From positions 1 through 25,338 of the IMG/VR virus record IMGVR_UViG_3300032160_000050: 25,338 nt of DNA. The stretch is one strand, 5' to 3'. This document shows, piece by piece, positions 14,836 to 22,152 of the stretch (the first letter of the stretch is position 1; every line of letters begins with the position of its first letter). The stretch is from a virus. Position numbers and translations under genes: made by a program. The notes beneath the pieces are model-generated. The model worked only from the letters and a program-made list of their open reading frames with translations, did not search any database and was not told the origin of the DNA.

Positions 14836-14839
14836 CGGT

Positions 14840-14845
14840 TACAAT
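14840..14845 (+). promoter_or_regulatory. Candidate -10 box (TACAAT) for a leaderless transcript
   Basis: TACAAT ends six bases before the ATG at 14852, and no ribosome-binding site is present. A transcript starting about 7 bases after the box would begin at the ATG. No -35 is recognisable. Confidence 0.35.
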
Positions 14846-14851
14846 GGGCGC

Positions 14852-15199
14852 ATGAGAAAGTACCTCCTGGCGGTGCTGCTTTTCCCTCTGATGCGCTGCT
14901 CCACCTCGCCCGACGTGCAGGCCGTGCGTCAGAACGCCTCCTACCGCCGCGGCCTCTCCGACCTGAACGCGAAGATCCGCGAGGAAAGTGCGGCCCGCGA
15001 CGCCCTGGTGAAGGAATGGGCGCGCGTCTGCACCGGCAAGGGTGCGGCGCTCGGGATCGACGATTTCAAGGAGGTAAGCTGCATCCCCGATCCAAAGGCG
15101 CAACAGGCCGCAGGCACCGGCCAATCTGCTGAGCAAAAGGCCATGCCGATGCGCGGCACCGTCAAGGTCGATCCTCCCGTGAAGCCCGCGGCGCAATGA
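14852..15199 (+). CDS. Exported or membrane-anchored coiled-coil protein, unknown
   Basis: 115 aa. The N-terminus MRKYLLAVLLFPLMRC is a signal or anchor. It resembles a lipoprotein signal, but Arg precedes the Cys, so lipidation is doubtful. Residues ~25-60 are a charged helix (ASYRRGLSDLNAKIREESAA, then RDALVKEWARVC) likely to form a coiled coil. The tail is Pro/Gln/Ala-rich. A one-helix anchor plus periplasmic coiled coil is the layout of an inner spanin, but it is 8 kb from the endolysin and next to tail genes, so that reading is weak. Its stop overlaps the gp10-like start as ATGA, indicating co-translation. Confidence 0.55.
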   Translation: MRKYLLAVLLFPLMRCSTSPDVQAVRQNASYRRGLSDLNAKIREESAARDALVKEWARVCTGKGAALGIDDFKEVSCIPDPKAQQAAGTGQSAEQKAMPMRGTVKVDPPVKPAAQ

Positions 15200-16764
15200 G
15201 CCAACCCTTCGCCGGATTTATCGGCCCCAGCTACCAGTTGTCAAATCGCTGGGCCGCCATCGAGCGCTGCGCGAACTGGTTTTTGGTGCCCGTGGAATCG
15301 TCCGACGAAACCAAAAGCCGCGTCGTCTTCGATCCCTTCCCGGGGAATCGGCAGTTCTCAGCGCTCCCTCTGGCCCCGCCTTTCAACCAGCCGTGCCGCG
15401 GGCTATTGGAGAACCGCGGGGCGGTCTACGGCGTGAACGGCACGTGCGTCTACATCCTCTTGCCCTCGGGCGCCATGCAGCAACTCGGCAACATCGTTAG
15501 CGACGGCAAGCCCGTCAGCATGACGGCCAATGGAAACGGCCAGATCGGAATCAGCAGCGCTGGCCGCTTCTGGGTCTTCGAGCCTGCCGGGTGGGCGGCG
15601 GAAGTCCCGGTGGGAGATAAGTTCCTGGGCAGTGGCGTCATCACATTCCAAGACGGGTACGTGATCGCTGTCACCCCGAATTCCAACCAATTCCAAATCA
15701 GCGGCACTGACGACATCCCTATTGGCGACATGCGCGTCTGGGACGCGGCCAACGTGAGCATCCAGGCCGGCCAAGCCGACAATCTCCGCGCGGTGCTTTC
15801 CTCGAGGGAATACCTCCGTCTGTTTGGCCATCGGCGCTCGCAGGTCTACCAGAACGTGGGCAGCGCCGGAATCGGCGGTTTCCCCTTCCAGTCGTACAAC
15901 GAGACCTTCATCGAGACTGGCTTGGCCGCTCCCTTCGGTCTTTGCGACCTGGGCCAGTCCGTCGTGTGGATCGGTGAAGACGCGCGGGGCCAGCGCGCGG
16001 CGTGGCGGGACATCGCTTTCCAACCCCAGCGGATTTCGACATTCGCGGTAGAGTTGGCCTGGGGCGGCTATCCGACCGTGGAGGACGCAACCTGTTTCCC
16101 GTTCATTTGGCAAGGCCACCTGATGGTGCGCTTCGACTTCCCGAGCGCGCAGCCGGTCTTCGATGGCGCGGCGCAGAACGGCGCGAGTTGGGTCTACGAC
16201 GATACCGCCAGCGCGCTACTCCAGCGGCCCATCTGGACGGAGGTGAACTTCACCGCGGCTAACGGCATTCAGTCGCGGCGGCCCGAGCAGTTCCACTGCT
16301 TCGCTTTTGGCAAACATCTGGTGGGAAGCAACGGCCTCGACGGCAATCCGGGAGCGGTCTACCAGTGGCAGCCGGGCCAGTATTCCGACTGCGCGGTCGC
16401 GCTCGATGGCACCCAAACGCAGGTGGAAATCGTCTGGGACCGTATCTGCCCGCACCAGTGGAGCGGCAACAAACGCGTGGTCTACAATCGCATCGAGTTC
16501 GAATTGGCCCGCGGCGTGGGACTCGACGGGGATCCGCCGGTAGGCGCCAATCCCCAAGTTCTGTTGCGCTGGTCGGACGATGGCGGATCGACTTGGAAGC
16601 CGTTTGTAAACATCCCCATTGGGAGACTGGGCCAGTACCTGGTGCGGGTTTACCGGAACCGCGTAGGGTACGCGCGGGATCGCGTGTTCTGGCTGCGGTG
16701 CTCAGATCCGGTATTCAATTCACTGGTGGGCGCAACGCTCGATTCCTTCGTCTGCGGCTCTTGA
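15196..16764 (+). CDS. Tail hub / packaged-DNA stabilisation protein, P22 gp10-like
   Basis: 522 aa; P22 gp10 has 472. In P22, gp10 hexamers bind below gp4 and close the portal channel. The N-terminus FAGFIGPSYQLSNRWAAIER, continuing CANWFLVPVES, is the family signature (G-x-GPSYQ ... ERC-NW). The following beta-propeller-like strands are typical: GLLENRGAVYGVNGTCVYIL, then FQDGYVIAVTPNSNQFQISG, REYLRLFGHRRSQVYQNVGS and SVVWIGEDARGQRAAWRD. The C-terminal domain has LLRWSDDGGSTWKPFVNIPI and YRNRVGYARDRVFWLRCSDP, a motif shared by many podophage tail hubs. No signal peptide. The start overlaps the previous gene (ATGA). Family call confident. Confidence 0.87.
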   Translation: MSQPFAGFIGPSYQLSNRWAAIERCANWFLVPVESSDETKSRVVFDPFPGNRQFSALPLAPPFNQPCRGLLENRGAVYGVNGTCVYILLPSGAMQQLGNIVSDGKPVSMTANGNGQIGISSAGRFWVFEPAGWAAEVPVGDKFLGSGVITFQDGYVIAVTPNSNQFQISGTDDIPIGDMRVWDAANVSIQAGQADNLRAVLSSREYLRLFGHRRSQVYQNVGSAGIGGFPFQSYNETFIETGLAAPFGLCDLGQSVVWIGEDARGQRAAWRDIAFQPQRISTFAVELAWGGYPTVEDATCFPFIWQGHLMVRFDFPSAQPVFDGAAQNGASWVYDDTASALLQRPIWTEVNFTAANGIQSRRPEQFHCFAFGKHLVGSNGLDGNPGAVYQWQPGQYSDCAVALDGTQTQVEIVWDRICPHQWSGNKRVVYNRIEFELARGVGLDGDPPVGANPQVLLRWSDDGGSTWKPFVNIPIGRLGQYLVRVYRNRVGYARDRVFWLRCSDPVFNSLVGATLDSFVCGS

Positions 16765-16777
16765 CATTCTCGCCGGA

Positions 16778-17620
16778 ATGGGCGATGCTGCAGACGTGGC
16801 TTATCCCGGCGGGAAAAACGGCGCTGGCGTTTACCAGCGGCTCATCAACCTGATGCCTCCGCACCGGGTTTACATCGAACCTTTCCTGGGCGGCGGTGCG
16901 ATCATGCGGCTCAAGCGTGCGGCGCCCCTGAGCATCGGCCTCGACCTCGATCTCGAAGCGCTGGCTATGGCGATGCCGCCGGAGGGATCGTCGCGGATCG
17001 CGATGCGCGATCGCGCACCATCGGATTCGGTGATAGCGGCCGAAATCGCCCGCATCGGCGATGGCGGATCCGCCACCATCCGCATCGACGATGGCGGATC
17101 CTCCATCTTTATCCACGGCGATGGGATCCGGTTCCTGGAAGCTTATCCTTTTCGCGGGAACGAACTGGTTTACTGCGATCCGCCCTACATGATGGAGACG
17201 CGCTCCGGGCGGCGACTCTACGCGCACGAGCTTTCCGAGGGGGGCCATCGCCGTTTCCTGCGAGTGGTGATGGGGATCGCTGAGCGCACCAAAATCATGA
17301 TTTCCGGATATTATTCGGCGCTGTATGGGAAAATGCTCGAAGCTCCCATCTGGCAGACCGTCAGTTTCGAGGCCATGACGCGCGGCGGTCGCACCGCTAC
17401 CGAGTGGCTTTGGTTCAACTTCGATCCACCCAAGGAGCTTCACGATTACCGCTACCTCGGCCAGAACTTCCGCGAGCGCGAACGCATCAAGCGGAAAAAG
17501 GCGCGCTGGACTGCCCGGCTGGCGCGGATGGAACCGCTGGAGCGTGCAGCACTGATGCTGGCGATGCAGCACTCCAACGCCGATTCTGACGCTAATAGCA
17601 GCTTTACAATTAAGCCATGA
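16778..17620 (+). CDS. dam: DNA adenine methylase, Dam/D12 class
   Basis: 280 aa, the length of E. coli Dam. It transfers a methyl group from S-adenosylmethionine to N6 of adenine. Motif order is that of alpha-group enzymes: YPGGK at residues 9-13, FLGGGAI at 36-42 (SAM binding), a variable target-recognition region, and the catalytic DPPY at 134-137. Later come MISGYYSALYGKML and ATEWLWFNF. The variable region contains a 10-residue tandem repeat (IGDGGSATIR at 93-102, IDDGGSSIFI at 103-112). The gene has 11 GATC sites, six of them within 16986-17128. It may protect phage DNA from host restriction or alter expression. GATC specificity is likely but unproven. Confidence 0.88.
   Translation: MGDAADVAYPGGKNGAGVYQRLINLMPPHRVYIEPFLGGGAIMRLKRAAPLSIGLDLDLEALAMAMPPEGSSRIAMRDRAPSDSVIAAEIARIGDGGSATIRIDDGGSSIFIHGDGIRFLEAYPFRGNELVYCDPPYMMETRSGRRLYAHELSEGGHRRFLRVVMGIAERTKIMISGYYSALYGKMLEAPIWQTVSFEAMTRGGRTATEWLWFNFDPPKELHDYRYLGQNFRERERIKRKKARWTARLARMEPLERAALMLAMQHSNADSDANSSFTIKP
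17054..17113 (+). repeat. 30-bp tandem repeat in the methylase gene
   Basis: Two adjacent 30-bp units (17054-17083, 17084-17113), both starting ATCG(G/A)CGATGGCGGATCC. They encode related decapeptides in the expected target-recognition region. Each unit carries a GGATCC. Confidence 0.75.
17605..17610 (+). promoter_or_regulatory. Candidate -10 box (TACAAT) for a leaderless transcript
   Basis: TACAAT, then exactly six bases, then the ATG at 17617, as at 14840. No ribosome-binding site precedes this ATG. No clear -35. Confidence 0.35.
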
Positions 17621-18216
17621 CTCCTCAACTTCCCAACCCGCCCCGCTTTGCCAGCGGCAACAACCAGCCGCAGTCGTCCGAGGACTGGAACGCCCTCTCC
17701 CGCTGGTTCGATGCCATCAAAAAGTGGGTGTTCTCGCTCGGCATTCCGGGGCAACTGCTCACGCTGAACGCGCCGCCCTATCCTTCCGCGCCCACCGATC
17801 ACGGGCGGCCACCCTTCCAGCCGTACCGTCCTGGTTCGCCCTTCCTGCCATCCTCCATGATCCCGGCCGGCGCGCCAGCGCAGCCGTACCCGTCTGCCAA
17901 GTTCAAGGCTTATCAGGTAGTCACCGCCAACACGCCGGGGAATGTCTACCAGAACACCGATCCGACCGTGCGGACAGTCAATTTCTCCGCCACCATGGCT
18001 GCCACGTTCAGCGATATGCTCGCCTTCACCGACTCAGCCAATCCGCCCGTGACGTTGGTTTGCGCCGTGTCGGGCGAAGCCGCGCAGGGTGGCCACAATC
18101 CAATCCGCCAAATCGTATTCGACGTTCTGCCGGGCAACTACTACCAGATCACCTACAACGGGGCCATTACTTTCGGGACTTGGGTTGAAACCAACGCCGG
18201 GACGCCGGGCTTTTGA
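17617..18216 (+). CDS. Beta-rich tail/head accessory protein, unknown
   Basis: 199 aa with no signal peptide. The N-terminus is helical (SSEDWNALSRWFDAIKKWVF), the middle is Pro-rich (PPFQPYRPGSPFLPSSMIP), and the C-terminal ~100 residues look like a beta domain (VRTVNFSATMAATFSDMLAF, then NPIRQIVFDVLPGNYYQITY and GAITFGTWVET). The helix-linker-sandwich layout fits a virion accessory protein such as a tail appendage. The start overlaps the methylase stop as ATGA. No family recognised. Confidence 0.6.
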   Translation: MTPQLPNPPRFASGNNQPQSSEDWNALSRWFDAIKKWVFSLGIPGQLLTLNAPPYPSAPTDHGRPPFQPYRPGSPFLPSSMIPAGAPAQPYPSAKFKAYQVVTANTPGNVYQNTDPTVRTVNFSATMAATFSDMLAFTDSANPPVTLVCAVSGEAAQGGHNPIRQIVFDVLPGNYYQITYNGAITFGTWVETNAGTPGF

Positions 18217-18237
18217 AGTTCGTGCTAACCTCAAGCC

Positions 18238-18621
18238 GTGGCCGTCTACAACCTATCGCCGATCTTTGAGCCGGGATACGTGCCCAACGCGGCAGCGGCA
18301 CTGGCCTTCGCCACTCCCGGTAACCCTACCTCAGTTCCGGCCAACTACCAGTACCAGATCCAAGTCCTCCGCGTGACGAACATTACCGGCGCGCCCGTCA
18401 CGATTGAAATCTGGCGCGTGCCAAGCGGGGGCGCGCGCGGCAACTCCAATATCGTGGTGCCCGCAGTAGCCGTGCCGGTGGCCAGCCAGACGTTCATGGC
18501 GCTAGACCTGACGGCTTTATGGGGTGCCGTGCTCCAAACCGGTGATGCGATCCACGCGGTAGCGGGCAACGCCAACGCTCTGGTGATCCAGGGCGATGGC
18601 ATCGTGGCGCAGGTGCCATAA
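18238..18621 (+). CDS. Small beta-sandwich structural protein
   Basis: 127 aa. GTG start with no ribosome-binding site, but a TAACCT six bases before it. The sequence is almost all beta (YQIQVLRVTNITGAPVTIEI, then GNSNIVVPAVAVPVASQTFM, then GDAIHAVAGNANALVIQGDG). This strand pattern is common in phage accessory proteins that bind tails or capsids. The stop overlaps the next start as TAATG. Role inferred from position only. Confidence 0.6.
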   Translation: MAVYNLSPIFEPGYVPNAAAALAFATPGNPTSVPANYQYQIQVLRVTNITGAPVTIEIWRVPSGGARGNSNIVVPAVAVPVASQTFMALDLTALWGAVLQTGDAIHAVAGNANALVIQGDGIVAQVP

Positions 18622-19010
18622 TGGCGAAATTCCGGATTGTCGTCGCCGAAGGAGAGGCTTCCGAAGAATCGTTGCGCGCGATTCTTGCCAGCCTCCAAAT
18701 CGTTCAATCTCCTGAATCGGCTCCAACGCCGATCCCGGCGCCCGCATCAGCGACGACCGCCAAGAGGATTGCCGCGCCGGCCAAGATCGCGGAGAGTCCC
18801 TACGAAGTGCGGCCCGGAAGCTTGGGAGAAGCCGCGCTGGTGGCTCTGAAAGCAGGCCCGCTATCATCCATCGATGTTTTTGAGAGGCTACAGAAACAGA
18901 ATCCCAAAACTTCGGCTGGCAGCGTATACGGCGTATTGAGATTCCTGACTGAAAAGGGAAAACTCCGCAAGCTCGTTGACGAACATGGCACGCGCTGGGC
19001 GCTTCAATGA
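18621..19010 (+). CDS. Winged-helix DNA-binding protein, putative
   Basis: 129 aa. The N-terminal ~30 residues are helical (EASEESLRAILASLQIVQ), followed by a Pro/Ala linker. The C-terminal ~65 residues look like a winged helix: SLGEAALVALKAGPLSSIDV, then FERLQKQNPKTSAGSVYGVL, then the wing RFLTEKGKLRKLVDEHGTRW. The SAGSVYGVLRFL part would be the recognition helix. It might control late genes or bind packaged DNA. It is coupled to the genes on both sides (TAATG before, ATGA after). The fold is predicted by eye, not by homology to a named family. Confidence 0.6.
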   Translation: MAKFRIVVAEGEASEESLRAILASLQIVQSPESAPTPIPAPASATTAKRIAAPAKIAESPYEVRPGSLGEAALVALKAGPLSSIDVFERLQKQNPKTSAGSVYGVLRFLTEKGKLRKLVDEHGTRWALQ

Positions 19011-19225
19011 CGACCTACGACCGCCTGAAGCGCGCCGCCGAGCGCGCGGGGACGAGCGTAGACGCGCCAGACGCGCCCTTCGAAGGCGATTCTCTGGATT
19101 TCCTGCTGCTGATCCAGAAGGTGGAAGAAGAGTTCGGCATCGAGCTTTCGGTCTGGGCGCTGGGAAAGCGCCGGGTGAATACTCCGCGCGAGTTGGTAGC
19201 TTATGTGGATGAGTGCGGCCTGTGA
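19007..19225 (+). CDS. Acyl-carrier-protein-like protein
   Basis: 72 aa, matching the ACP length of 75-80. The sequence EGDSLDFLLLIQKVEEEFGI has the ACP helix-II signature: D28-S29-L30-D31 with Ser29 as the phosphopantetheine attachment site, followed by a hydrophobic helix and EEFGIEL. The end NTPRELVAYVDE matches the ACP helix IV (T-x-x-DLVxYV). One departure is the basic GKRRVN loop. If modified by a host phosphopantetheinyl transferase it would carry an acyl chain. It is translationally coupled to a GNAT-fold gene (overlap at 19222), suggesting the two work together. The ACP call rests on a short motif but the fit is good. Confidence 0.7.
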   Translation: MTTYDRLKRAAERAGTSVDAPDAPFEGDSLDFLLLIQKVEEEFGIELSVWALGKRRVNTPRELVAYVDECGL

Positions 19226-19695
19226 TTACCTTTCAGCTTGAAGCGTGGCCTGACGTGGCCGAAGAGATCAAGGCGCTGGCACTCCTCCAGTACGAAGAGA
19301 TTGCCCTGGACCGGGAGGCCATACCCTACGATCCGGACTGGAACTATTACAGCCAGGCGCACGCCATCGGGCGTCTCAAGGTCGTGACGGTGCGCCACAG
19401 CATCACTTACCCGGTGGGCCGGTTGGTGGGCTGGTACGGCGCTCTCGTGATGCCTCACCCGCACTACCGCTCCACGCTATTCGCTTTCCAGGACCTCTTC
19501 TATCTCTTGCCGGAGTACCGGCGCGGCACTACGGCGGCGCGGCTCTTCGTAGAAGCTGAGCAGATGCTGCGCGCGGCGGGCGTCAAATGCGCCATCTCGA
19601 TCAGCAAGGATCACATGCCCGGCGCGGCGGCGCTCCTGGACCGGCTCGGTTGGCGGCGCGTGGGCGTGATGCACACCAAGTTGCTGCTACCATAG
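19222..19695 (+). CDS. GNAT-family acyl/acetyltransferase
   Basis: About 157 aa from the GTG at 19222, which overlaps the ACP stop as GTGA; the GTG at 19213 (+3 residues) is an alternative. The C-terminal half shows the GNAT fold: strand beta-4 FAFQDLFYLLPEYR, the acyl-CoA loop and helix RRGTTAARLFVEAEQMLRAA, strand VKCAISIS, and the last strand pair ALLDRLGWRRVGVMHTKLLL. The acyl-CoA loop is degenerate compared with RxxGxG/A but resembles phage-borne GNATs. The N-terminal part holds EEIALDREAIPYDPDWNYY, possibly shaping the substrate site. The substrate is unknown. Some GNAT-fold enzymes use acyl-ACP (LuxI-type, HlyC, FeeM), which the neighbouring ACP makes plausible. Confidence 0.8.
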   Translation: MITFQLEAWPDVAEEIKALALLQYEEIALDREAIPYDPDWNYYSQAHAIGRLKVVTVRHSITYPVGRLVGWYGALVMPHPHYRSTLFAFQDLFYLLPEYRRGTTAARLFVEAEQMLRAAGVKCAISISKDHMPGAAALLDRLGWRRVGVMHTKLLLP

Positions 19696-19702
19696 AGTTT
19701 CG

Positions 19703-20635
19703 ATGGCGTCCATTTCACTGCCGATTGCGCTTTTAGCTGGTGGCGCTCTCTCGGCTGCTGGTGGCGTGACGAGCGCGGCCCTGGGATCGAATGCCGCTCA
19801 GACTGCCGCTGGTGAGCAGGTCGCCGAGCAGGAAAAGGCCCTCCAGTTCCAGGAGCAGGTCTGGTCCCAGCAGCAGGCGAATCAGGCTCCTTTCATCGGC
19901 GCGGGGCAGCAATCCATCGCGTCCTTGATGGCGGCGCTGGGCAATGGCACCTTCGGACCCGGTTCCCTCGGACCCGTCCCGACCGCTCCGGGAGCCTTTG
20001 TCCCACCCACTCTCGAACAGGCCCAGGCGACGCCCGGCTATGAGTTCACCCAGCAGCAGGGCGAGAAGGGCATTCTGGAGGGTAGCGCGGCGGCCGGCGG
20101 AGCCATCAGCGGCGGCACGCTTAAGAGCCTGGACACGTTCAACACGAACCTGGCCAACAACACCTACGGCCAGATCTACAATCAGGCACTCCAGGGCTAT
20201 TCCGCCAATCTCGCACAGTACGGCTCGCAGTTGGCAGGCTATCAGACCGCGCAGGGCGCGCAGCAGCAGGCGTTCCAGCAACTCGCCACCCCGGCCGCTA
20301 TCGGCGAAGGAGCCACAGTCAATCTGAGCAATGCCGGTAGCTCGGCCAGCTCGACAATCGCGCAACTGATGCAGGCCATTGGGGCATCGCAGGCCGCGGG
20401 AACGGTGGGGTCCACCAACGCGATTACCGGCGGGATCGGCAACGCCACGGGGCAGATCGGCCAGGACCTCTTGCTCAGTCAGATTTTGCCGCTCCTGACA
20501 GGAACCGGCGCCGGTGGCGTCCAAGGGGTACCAGCCGGAGTGCAGCCCGCGGGTATCCCGGCCGGACAGATTCCCATGCCCCTGCCACCCACGCTTCCGC
20601 CCGCGCCCGCCTATCCTGGCGGCGGTGCCGGATGA
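19703..20635 (+). CDS. DNA ejection (transfer) protein, P22 gp7-like
   Basis: 310 aa. The N-terminus is a hydrophobic Ala/Gly helix (LPIALLAGGALSAAGGVTSA), followed by a Gln-rich helix (AAGEQVAEQEKALQFQEQVW). Then comes the phage motif ATPGYEFTQQQGEKGILEGS, continuing AAAGGAISGGTLKSLDTF, and NTYGQIYNQALQGYSANLAQ. This is the layout of podophage proteins often labelled DNA transfer protein, which leave the head with the DNA and help form a trans-envelope channel. The tail is Pro/Gly-rich. Its stop overlaps the next start (ATGA). No ribosome-binding site is evident; TACCAT lies 8 bases before the ATG. Confidence 0.75.
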   Translation: MASISLPIALLAGGALSAAGGVTSAALGSNAAQTAAGEQVAEQEKALQFQEQVWSQQQANQAPFIGAGQQSIASLMAALGNGTFGPGSLGPVPTAPGAFVPPTLEQAQATPGYEFTQQQGEKGILEGSAAAGGAISGGTLKSLDTFNTNLANNTYGQIYNQALQGYSANLAQYGSQLAGYQTAQGAQQQAFQQLATPAAIGEGATVNLSNAGSSASSTIAQLMQAIGASQAAGTVGSTNAITGGIGNATGQIGQDLLLSQILPLLTGTGAGGVQGVPAGVQPAGIPAGQIPMPLPPTLPPAPAYPGGGAG

Positions 20636-22152
20636 GCGCGGCTGCAATCCCGCTGGCCGTCAACCCGCCACAGCCCGGCCCGTCGCCCGTCGCCACCATC
20701 GGGCAGCTTATGCAGTACCGCGGCCTTGCCTCGGAAATCGCGCTGCGCCAGCAGCAGGCGCAACAGATGGCCGCCCAGACTGCCGACGTGCAGGCGCAAG
20801 CACAACAGCGCCAGCAGCAGATTCGCGACCAGACCACCGTCATGCAGGTGATGGCCGACCCGGCTGCGAACGCGCGGATTCATCTGGGAAATTACAGCGA
20901 TCTGGAAGGCAAAGTTACACAGCCGACCCTGGACGCGCTGGAGCAACATCGATCCACGCTCGCCAATAACCTTCTGGCGCAGACCAAAGAGCAGAACGCC
21001 ATCCAAGTGGATGCGAAAAAGCAGATTACGGACGCACTGACCGGAAAACTCTTCACCCACACGGACAGCGATGGAAAAGTGGACCTGGACGCCATCAACC
21101 AGGGGATGCCGAGTTCGATAGCGGCCCTCGCAACGCCATTGAAGAACGCCGGCCTGACCGGAGCGGTGCCACAGTCTTTCAGCAGCGCTGAGCAGATCAA
21201 GGGCATTATCGCCAACCTGGGCGGCGGCATCGCCCTGCAGAACGATGTGCTGGCAAAGCAGAAGGCTCAGGCGGAAACCGCTGCCAGCACTGCGACGGCG
21301 GCGAAGACGCAAGCGGAGATACCGGGCGCGAAAATCGCGAGCGAGCGCGCTCAGATGGAACTGGAACTCTTCAAGCAGTTGCGGGCGAATCCCACGGCTG
21401 GCGACAACGTGATAGACCGAGCCATCCAAGATCCTACGATCCGCGAGACAACAAAAGTCATGGCCCATGCGGCCACCAGCTATGCAGACTGGGAAGCGGC
21501 CATCAATAAGGGCTTGGCCGATGAGCGCTCGCAGCAGTCCCAGGTGGCGGTGAAGAAGTCCGAAGCGGGGACGCTGGAGGCTATCGCGGCGGCCAATGCG
21601 ACCGCAACTGCCAACGCTCAGCATCGAGCGAGCGCTATCGACGCTCTCAGTAAGTCGGAATCGAGCGTGGGCGCGGTTCAGGCGAATGTGGATCGTCTGA
21701 AATACCTGCTTGGGCAGGCTCAGCAGAACAACAACTCCACGGCAGCGCTTGCCGTTAAGCAGTCGATGGGCGTATTCAACCTCGCGCTCCAGGGAACCCA
21801 TCGTGCCTCCAACGCCGTCATGGACCAATCTCCGGGAAGCGCTTGGGACAAACTCCAGGGTCTTGTTGGCGGAATCGTGGAAGGGCAGCCGATTCCCAAG
21901 AGGGTTTTCGACGAAGCTCCCGGCGTCCTGGATTCCGCTGTCCGCGAAGCTCAGCAAGCACATAATGCAATGGCAGACACCAACAACCGGGAATGGAGTC
22001 TGAACTTCCCCAAATTCCCGGTTGGCGGCGCGGCCCCCGCGGGGCAACCCGCTGCCCGCACCGCGCAAGGCGGCTACCAGATCGGCCACAAGTATGGGGG
22101 ACTGACCTACTTGGGTGGGGACCCAAAGGACCGGGCCAACAGTTGGCGGTAA
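20632..22152 (+). CDS. Internal virion / ejection protein (second of three)
   Basis: 506 aa, Ala/Gln-rich and mostly helical: LRQQQAQQMAAQTADVQAQA, KQKAQAETAASTATAAKTQA, AIAAANATATANAQHRASAI. Long coiled coils and the place between two other ejection-type proteins fit a gp20- or gp16-like role. The C-terminal motif GGYQIGHKYGGLTYLGGDPK, followed by DRANSW, is one I associate with podophage internal proteins. No enzymatic domain such as a transglycosylase is visible. The start overlaps the previous stop (ATGA). The next gene starts immediately after this stop (TAAATG). Confidence 0.7.
   Translation: MSAAAIPLAVNPPQPGPSPVATIGQLMQYRGLASEIALRQQQAQQMAAQTADVQAQAQQRQQQIRDQTTVMQVMADPAANARIHLGNYSDLEGKVTQPTLDALEQHRSTLANNLLAQTKEQNAIQVDAKKQITDALTGKLFTHTDSDGKVDLDAINQGMPSSIAALATPLKNAGLTGAVPQSFSSAEQIKGIIANLGGGIALQNDVLAKQKAQAETAASTATAAKTQAEIPGAKIASERAQMELELFKQLRANPTAGDNVIDRAIQDPTIRETTKVMAHAATSYADWEAAINKGLADERSQQSQVAVKKSEAGTLEAIAAANATATANAQHRASAIDALSKSESSVGAVQANVDRLKYLLGQAQQNNNSTAALAVKQSMGVFNLALQGTHRASNAVMDQSPGSAWDKLQGLVGGIVEGQPIPKRVFDEAPGVLDSAVREAQQAHNAMADTNNREWSLNFPKFPVGGAAPAGQPAARTAQGGYQIGHKYGGLTYLGGDPKDRANSWR

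Larger units (their letters stand above)
14534..14851 (+). ncRNA. 318-nt non-coding region with a chain of hairpins (candidate structured RNA)
   Basis: No gene is supported here. Possible helices in order: GTGTCC/GGGCAC (14565-14570 with 14576-14581, one G-U pair); CGGCTG/CAGCCG (14581-14586 with 14618-14623), which cannot form together with the first at the shared base; TGGG/CCCA (14644-14654); CCTGGAG/CTCCAGG with a 5-nt loop (14680-14698); and a strong 10-bp stem at 14712-14721 with 14740-14749 (GGCCCCGCCG/CGGCGGGGCC). A short stem followed by six T ends the region. Such density in the only gap over 300 bases suggests a small RNA or a long structured 3'/5' UTR. No known RNA family is recognised. 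Confidence 0.35.
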
